A stretch of DNA of 49,583 bases. It comes from an uncultured Actinomycetes bacterium. Its GTDB lineage: Bacteria; Actinomycetota; Acidimicrobiia; Acidimicrobiales; RAAP-2. A model generated the notes under the pieces. The model saw only the letters and a list, made by a program, of their open reading frames with translations. It searched no databases and was not told where the DNA came from. This document shows positions 45,193 through 49,583 of this stretch, piece by piece. The DNA lies in assembly GCA_903871335.1 (NCBI GenBank), contig CAIQGE010000003.1:1-49583 (forward strand), read 5' to 3'. The translations under genes and the position numbers were made by a program. Each line of letters starts with the position of its first letter. The first letter of the stretch is position 1.

Positions 45193-45795
45193 CTACTTCG
45201 TCTTGACGGTTGTCACGACGACGACGGCACCTTTGAGCGTGGCGACGAACGTGTCCGCCTCTTTGCCCGAGGTGTTCTTGATGTTGAATGTGCCAGACAC
45301 CTTGAGGGTTCCGGTGGCCTTGGCGAACTTGCCGGTGCCGCTGGTGACCTTGGCGCTGCCCGAGATGATCACCGTGGTCGGCGCCGAGCTGCCGGTGGCG
45401 GTGGCGGTCGAACCAGTGGCGAACTGCACGTGCAGCGTGGAACCGGCGCCGCTCAAGACACCGGCACCGTTGATCGGGTCACTCTGGGCCGTCGCCATCG
45501 CGGAACCCGAACCGGTCACTGCGGTGAGGCCGTAGTTGGTGCCCGATCCCTTGCCGCTGATGGACCCGGTCGAGGGCTTCGACGAATTCCACAAGATCGA
45601 GATCGTCCCGCTGTAGGACGCATTGAAGTTGTACGTGGTCTTGATGGTCTTCGTGGCCTTCGGGGCACTCGCGTGAACCGCGGGCTTCGCTGAGTGGACC
45701 GCTGTCGCGCCCACCGCCAGAGTCGTGGTGGCGCCACCCAGAACAATGACCAGCGTGGTGGCCACCTTCGCGGTTGTCATTCTGATTGCTTTCAT
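45193..45795 (-). CDS. Small secreted beta-barrel-like protein
   Basis: Predicted 200 residues, signal peptide MKAIRMTTAKVATTLVIVLGG. The mature part is rich in Ser, Thr, Gly, Ala and Lys: NFNASYSGTISILWNSSK, VIISGSAKVTSGTGKFAKATGTLKVSG, and KEADTFVATLKGAVVVVTTVK. The pattern GTGKFxxATGTLxxxGTF resembles secreted eight-stranded barrels (calycin/allene-oxide-cyclase-like), which is only a fold hint. It has no cysteine. ATG 45795 has AAGGAGAAGG upstream; the open frame to 45885 is not coding. First gene of a pair with the Ig-repeat gene. Confidence 0.78.
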   Translation of the reverse strand: MKAIRMTTAKVATTLVIVLGGATTTLAVGATAVHSAKPAVHASAPKATKTIKTTYNFNASYSGTISILWNSSKPSTGSISGKGSGTNYGLTAVTGSGSAMATAQSDPINGAGVLSGAGSTLHVQFATGSTATATGSSAPTTVIISGSAKVTSGTGKFAKATGTLKVSGTFNIKNTSGKEADTFVATLKGAVVVVTTVKTK

Positions 45796-46134
45796 ATCTG
45801 CCTTCTCCTTGACTTCATCTGATGTGAGTCTCGTGCCAGTTAGAGAAGGGCCACTAGGGACGAAGGACCAATTCTGAAGATTCACTGACGAAGGTCGGCC
45901 AGCCCTACGAAGTACGCGCGGTACTCATGAAGGCGGCGGAAATTCGGCGCAACGGACGTCAAAGATCCCGATTCGCGACACGATCGGCTGCTGGGATTCT
46001 TCGAAATGGACGTCTAGATGTGCGTTCCCGGCGCTGGCGTCCCTCCGGCTCTCACACCCGGAGGGACGCCAGCGCCTTCTGGACATCGTGCTGTGCGACA
46101 ATCGCAACAGCGTGAACCCGGCTCAGGGAACTTA
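45796..46134. other. 339-base gap with promoter region and terminator
   Basis: I see no gene here. The right part has the large hairpin at 46030-46076 and a smaller imperfect one near 46090-46113 (GCGA-CAA-TCGC core). The left part must hold the promoter of the 200-residue protein gene, but no convincing -35/-10 pair was seen. Two GACGTC words lie about 50 bases apart (near 45957 and 46010). Confidence 0.6.
46030..46076. terminator. Very long (19-bp) perfect hairpin
   Basis: From GGCGCTGGCGTCCCTCCGG the strand pairs perfectly with CCGGAGGGACGCCAGCGCC across a 9-base loop. It follows the stop of the 788-residue gene (46135, minus strand) by about 60 bases and isolates it from the next gene. 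No U-tract. Confidence 0.82.
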
Positions 46135-48501
46135 TTAACCGACGTTCAACTTGAACGAGTCCACAGGAGAGCGAACGCCGTTCATGCCAATTGCGTACAT
46201 GCGGTAATACGTGGGGGTGTTCGCAAAATCCTGGGTGTACGTAGTGGAGGTCGGCGCCGCTTGATCGACGTAGGTCCAGTTCTTGTTGTCCAGACTCATC
46301 CACAAGGAATAGCGAAGTATTCCACCGCCAACTTTCGTCGGCGCCTTCCACGTCAAGACCGTCGTACCCGCAGGGTGCGTGATCACGGCCTTCAAGTTAC
46401 GAACTGCACCAGGCGCAGCCGGGGCCTTTGCACCTGGAGCCGCGCTCACCGGCAACGACGGCGCACTTACCCCGAGTGAGTTGGTGGCAGTCACGGTGAC
46501 AGTCAACGGAGTGCCGTTCGTCAGTCCATTGATGGTGCACGACGTCTTGGTCGTCGTACAAGTGGACGTGCCAGTCGAAACCTTGTAGGAGGTCACCGGT
46601 CGACCGTTAGCGCCCGCGGGCTGCCAACTCACCGTTACCTTCTTTGCAGCTGGCACCACCACCACATCGGGCGGTGCCGTCGGCGCCGCTCCCGGATTCA
46701 CGGTGACGGTTGCGCTCACGAGAGCGTTCCCGATGACGTTCATCGCCGTGACGGTGAACTTGTAATTGACGCCATTCGTCAAACCATCAACGACACAAGG
46801 ACTGGTGCCGCATGCGTCATCGGTAAAATTGAGTTTCTTGTTGGCGGTATTGACAACGTCGACCGAATAACCGGTGATCGGGGAGCCGCCGTTGCTGCCG
46901 GTGGTCCACGTCAGCGTGACTTGTCCGCTGCCGGGAGTCCCGACAACATTCGTCACTTGGTCGGGCACTGCCGCGGGTGTCGCACTCACGCTGGCACTAC
47001 TCGGACCCGCACCGAAACTATTCCGTGCGGTCACAGAAACGGAGTAGGACGTGCCATTGGTCAGACCCGTGATATCGCATGTCGTCGCACCCGACGTCGC
47101 GACGCAGGACTTCGCACCAGCCGTGGCGACATAACTGGTAATCGGTCCGGAACCGGTCACCTTCGGTGCGGTCCAGGTCACTCCCAAAGTTCCGTCGGAG
47201 GGTGTCAGCGTGATGCCCGTCGGAGCACCCGGGACGGCGGCTCCACTCACGGCGACCACCGCCTGAGAGGGTGCGTAAGGCGTTGACTGAAACCAACCCG
47301 CCGTCATGCAGCCGGTCGACGACCAGCAGGAAACTCCGTTATTACTGGATTCCATATTGGCCACGTCCTGCCCTGAAGAAAAGGCGGGCAGTTCGGCGGT
47401 CGCTCGGGCGTTGACGGGACCGGTCATCGCCACGTCGTGGTACCCACTCTGGTCGTTAGAGGTGAGGTAAAAGCCGGTGTCCGTGCAGTCCCCTGCAGCG
47501 GCACACGAAACAGCGTTGAGATAACCGATCGCCGGGTTGAAGGGCGAGTCGGTGGGAGCGTCGGCGCGAGTGACATACCACCACGCACCGTTCACCGACG
47601 TCGACAGATACGGGGAACCACCATCCGAACCGACGACCGCACACGAGCCGGCCGCAGCACAGCTAATCGACGAGGGACTGAATCCCGCCGCCGGCGCCAC
47701 CGAGGTGAAGGACATGGCAACTGGTGTCTGCGGCACTCCAGAGTGGAGATCCACGGACATCGCCGTCGTCGCTGGGTGCAAACTCGCCGTGAAGACTCCC
47801 GCCGCCGTGCAGTTCGTCGCGCTCCAACACGACACCGTATAGAGCGGACTCGCAGTCGGCGTGCCGTCACCGCTCGGTGCCACCTTGGTGGTGGTGGTCG
47901 TCCAGGAGGTCCCGTCGTACGTCATGATGAGAGCGCTGTAGTTCTGATCAGAACCCACCACCACACAGGACGTCGGTGTCGCGCACGAGACGGCGTTCAA
48001 CACCAGTTGGCCGTTGTAGGGCTGGGCGTCCGCCCACGTTCCCGCGGTCTCTACCGAAATCGCATCACCATTGATGGTCTGAAGAATCGCAACGCAGTCG
48101 TTTGCGTCCGAACACGAAATCTGGCCGTTCTCCGCGGCCGGAAATGGGTTCGAACCCATCGAGGGGCTGGCCGGCAATTGCACCACTCCCGTCTGACTAC
48201 CACCGTTAAAGGTGGCCACGAAATAACCGAGGATGTCATTACCGATCTGATAGCTACCGAGCGCGTTACACGTGGTGGCACTCGGACAGGAAATGGAGTA
48301 CGCGCTTGATCCGTAGAGGGAGTAATTCTCCGTCGCACCGACGGGAAGCGCGTTGCTCGGCAATGTGATGATCGTGTCCGGAGAGAAAGTCCCCGTCGCA
48401 GCCGATGCCGCTGGTGCCATGACCGCGACCACGCTGAGCGAGAGCACACCCGCGCCACAAGTTCGCAGAAACGACGATCGCAATTTCCTAATGGTACGCA
48501 T
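46135..48501 (-). CDS. Secreted protein with seven SCx5C repeats and four Fn3 domains
   Basis: Predicted 788 residues. Signal peptide 1-35 (RKLRSSFLRTCGAGVLSLSVVAV, ending ASA). Residues about 70-420 hold seven copies of (I/V)SCxxxxxCxxxG, such as ISCPSATTCNALGS and VSCATPTSCVVVGS, spaced by about 50 residues; seven copies suggest a seven-bladed propeller with one small disulfide per blade. Residues about 430-788 hold four fibronectin type III domains (GITLTPSDGTLGVTWTAP, GQVTLTWTTG, KKVTVSWQPAG, TTVLTWKAP), the first three also with a cysteine pair before GLTNG. No enzyme motif. ATG 48501 has GGGTGA 9 bases upstream. Probably a surface adhesin or binding protein. Confidence 0.85.
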   Translation of the reverse strand: MRTIRKLRSSFLRTCGAGVLSLSVVAVMAPAASAATGTFSPDTIITLPSNALPVGATENYSLYGSSAYSISCPSATTCNALGSYQIGNDILGYFVATFNGGSQTGVVQLPASPSMGSNPFPAAENGQISCSDANDCVAILQTINGDAISVETAGTWADAQPYNGQLVLNAVSCATPTSCVVVGSDQNYSALIMTYDGTSWTTTTTKVAPSGDGTPTASPLYTVSCWSATNCTAAGVFTASLHPATTAMSVDLHSGVPQTPVAMSFTSVAPAAGFSPSSISCAAAGSCAVVGSDGGSPYLSTSVNGAWWYVTRADAPTDSPFNPAIGYLNAVSCAAAGDCTDTGFYLTSNDQSGYHDVAMTGPVNARATAELPAFSSGQDVANMESSNNGVSCWSSTGCMTAGWFQSTPYAPSQAVVAVSGAAVPGAPTGITLTPSDGTLGVTWTAPKVTGSGPITSYVATAGAKSCVATSGATTCDITGLTNGTSYSVSVTARNSFGAGPSSASVSATPAAVPDQVTNVVGTPGSGQVTLTWTTGSNGGSPITGYSVDVVNTANKKLNFTDDACGTSPCVVDGLTNGVNYKFTVTAMNVIGNALVSATVTVNPGAAPTAPPDVVVVPAAKKVTVSWQPAGANGRPVTSYKVSTGTSTCTTTKTSCTINGLTNGTPLTVTVTATNSLGVSAPSLPVSAAPGAKAPAAPGAVRNLKAVITHPAGTTVLTWKAPTKVGGGILRYSLWMSLDNKNWTYVDQAAPTSTTYTQDFANTPTYYRMYAIGMNGVRSPVDSFKLNVG

Positions 48502-48645
48502 GAGCTTTCACCCTTATCTACTCGTAGCCTGACCCCACAAAGGCAGCACCATTTGCCGAGCGTAGCGAAGTATCAGAGCTCGAAAGTCGACTTGTCCAAC
48601 GGAATGTATGAATCTTGTCTTTTGGTCAACAGGGTCGTCATGTAC

Positions 48646-49431
48646 TCAGAGCGCGAGCGCCTCGCGCTGCCACGCAACCTGGTTTTCGAGACCGGTACGC
48701 AGTGGTGTGGATGGCCGCCACGACGTTGCGGTGCGCAGTCGCGTCGTGTCGGCGCTAGTGCGAGTCTGCATGCCGTGCGGGGTCGGAATCATCCGGCGCC
48801 GCATGGTGCCGCCGGTGAGTTCATCGATGAGGGCGAGCGATTCATCAAGAGAGGTGGGATCCGACGACGCGACGTTGTAGATCGACGCCTCAACCGCGGG
48901 ATCCATCACGGCAAGAACGGCGTCGGCCACGTCAGAGACGTAGGTGAAATCGCGCATCAGTCCCGGGCGATCATGCACGGACACTTCTTGCTGGCGGAGT
49001 GCCGCATCAATGATCTTGTAAAAGCCCATGTCGGTTCGTTGACCCGGACCGTAGACCGAGAAGAACCGCAGTATGACTAGCGACGCCTCATCTGTCGCCA
49101 GCTCACGCAGCGCACCTTCCGCTTCGACTTTGGTCGTTCCGTAGGGCGAGCAGGGATCGAAAAGTTGCGTTTCGTCACCTTCGGCGAATTCGCCGTAGAC
49201 CGACGACGTGGACGCGTGGACGAAACGCCGCACGCGAGAACTCTGCGCCGCTCGGAAAAGCGCGACCGCGAGGTCAACGTTGGCCGCCTCGTAGCGCTCG
49301 GGAATCTCCCAACTCCGCGCTTGTCCCGCCAAGCCGGCCATGTTGATCCGCACATCGCAGTCAGCGAACTCAGGAGGAGTACTGGTGAGGAGGTCCATCT
49401 CCGTAATGGAAAAATTCGCAACCGTGCTCAT
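48646..49431 (-). pseudogene. NAD-dependent epimerase/dehydratase lacking its N-terminal NAD motif
   Basis: 261 residues remain of an extended-SDR sugar epimerase/dehydratase of about 310-320. The part present has ADCDVRINMAGLAGQARSWE, the catalytic Ser region HASTSSVYGE, YGTTK (Tyr and Lys), LRFFSVYGPGQRTDM and DFTYVSDVADAVL. The first beta-alpha-beta unit with GxxGxxG is absent. The frame continues open to 49449, giving six more residues, then stops at 49450-49452, exactly where IS30 sequence begins. The loss is therefore a break, not a wrong start. Without the NAD site the enzyme should be inactive. No downstream operon partner is visible. Confidence 0.8.
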
Positions 49432-49442
49432 CTCGGCAATAG

Positions 49443-49583
49443 CTCGAGTTCACCATGAAGACGGGCATCCCCATCTACTTCTGCGATCCTCACTCGCCGT
49501 GGCAACGCGGATCCAATGAGAACACGAAGGGTCTGCTTCGCCAATACATGCCCAAAGGGACAGATCTCTCCCAGCATTCCGCC
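49443..49583 (+). mobile_element. IS30-family transposase fragment (runs off window)
   Basis: Codons from 49443 read [18 protein letters not shown], then [21 protein letters not shown], which is the region of IS30 transposases that carries the last catalytic glutamate (in NEN). An in-frame TAG lies at 49440-49442, so the N-terminal two-thirds of the transposase, including the HTH and first two catalytic aspartates, is missing. The start of similarity coincides with the end of similarity of the truncated epimerase on the other strand. It is a remnant or a rearrangement (or assembly) joint rather than a clean insertion end. Confidence 0.85.

Overview
The window reads as chromosomal DNA of a high-GC, Gram-positive actinobacterium. 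Supporting signs are an InhA-like enoyl-ACP reductase, a DipZ-type DsbD/thioredoxin fusion, an MMPL transporter, DUF4232 and DUF3048 secreted proteins, frequent GTG starts with strong Shine-Dalgarno sites, and hairpins without U-tails between genes. The DAB inorganic-carbon uptake genes suggest autotrophic or CO2-responsive growth. An Acidimicrobiia-like lineage is my guess only; no rRNA or tRNA gene was seen to test it. Both ends of the window carry transposase pieces (ISL3 type on the left, IS30 type on the right), each next to a damaged gene.

Layout. 1-2.0 kb: ISL3 transposase tail, then a secreted NHL-propeller/Ig-repeat protein whose start codon seems to have been removed. 2.1-8.0 kb: an operon on the minus strand, dabB-dabA-PII-like-unknown-fabI, in which every junction overlaps, driven by a near-perfect consensus promoter placed for leaderless mRNA and preceded by a small HTH regulator gene. 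8.1-13.7 kb: a DUF6671 protein, dipZ, an acyl-CoA ligase-like enzyme and a glycine-rich protein with an OmpA-like end. 13.8-18.3 kb: porGAB plus a GltD-like/ferredoxin fusion, which together look like an NAD(P)-linked 2-oxoacid:ferredoxin oxidoreductase. 18.4-24.3 kb: aminotransferase, atypical transketolase, threonine dehydrogenase and 2-amino-3-ketobutyrate CoA ligase. 24.5-26.1 kb: two small exported proteins. 26.1-34.1 kb: three tightly coupled genes of unknown function (Tat-exported 315 aa, then 869 aa and 1491 aa), divergent from a 1040-residue secreted beta-propeller protein. 37.4-39.0 kb: cysK-cysE with an Rrf2/IscR-like operator. 39.1-41.4 kb: MMPL transporter. 41.4-48.5 kb: four secreted repeat proteins, mostly with regularly spaced cysteine pairs. 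48.6 kb-end: an epimerase lacking its N-terminus, joined to an IS30 transposase fragment.

How the parts fit. The DAB complex would supply bicarbonate/CO2; the 2-oxoacid oxidoreductase makes or uses CO2, acetyl-CoA and reduced ferredoxin; tdh and kbl feed glycine and acetyl-CoA; cysE/cysK make cysteine. A large share of the window encodes exported proteins built of propellers and Ig/Fn3 modules, many with paired cysteines, so the thiol-redox protein DipZ may serve their folding (inference). The best candidate for an undescribed system is the three-gene cassette at 26.1-34.1 kb; second is the DAB operon with its PII-like, unknown and FabI genes.
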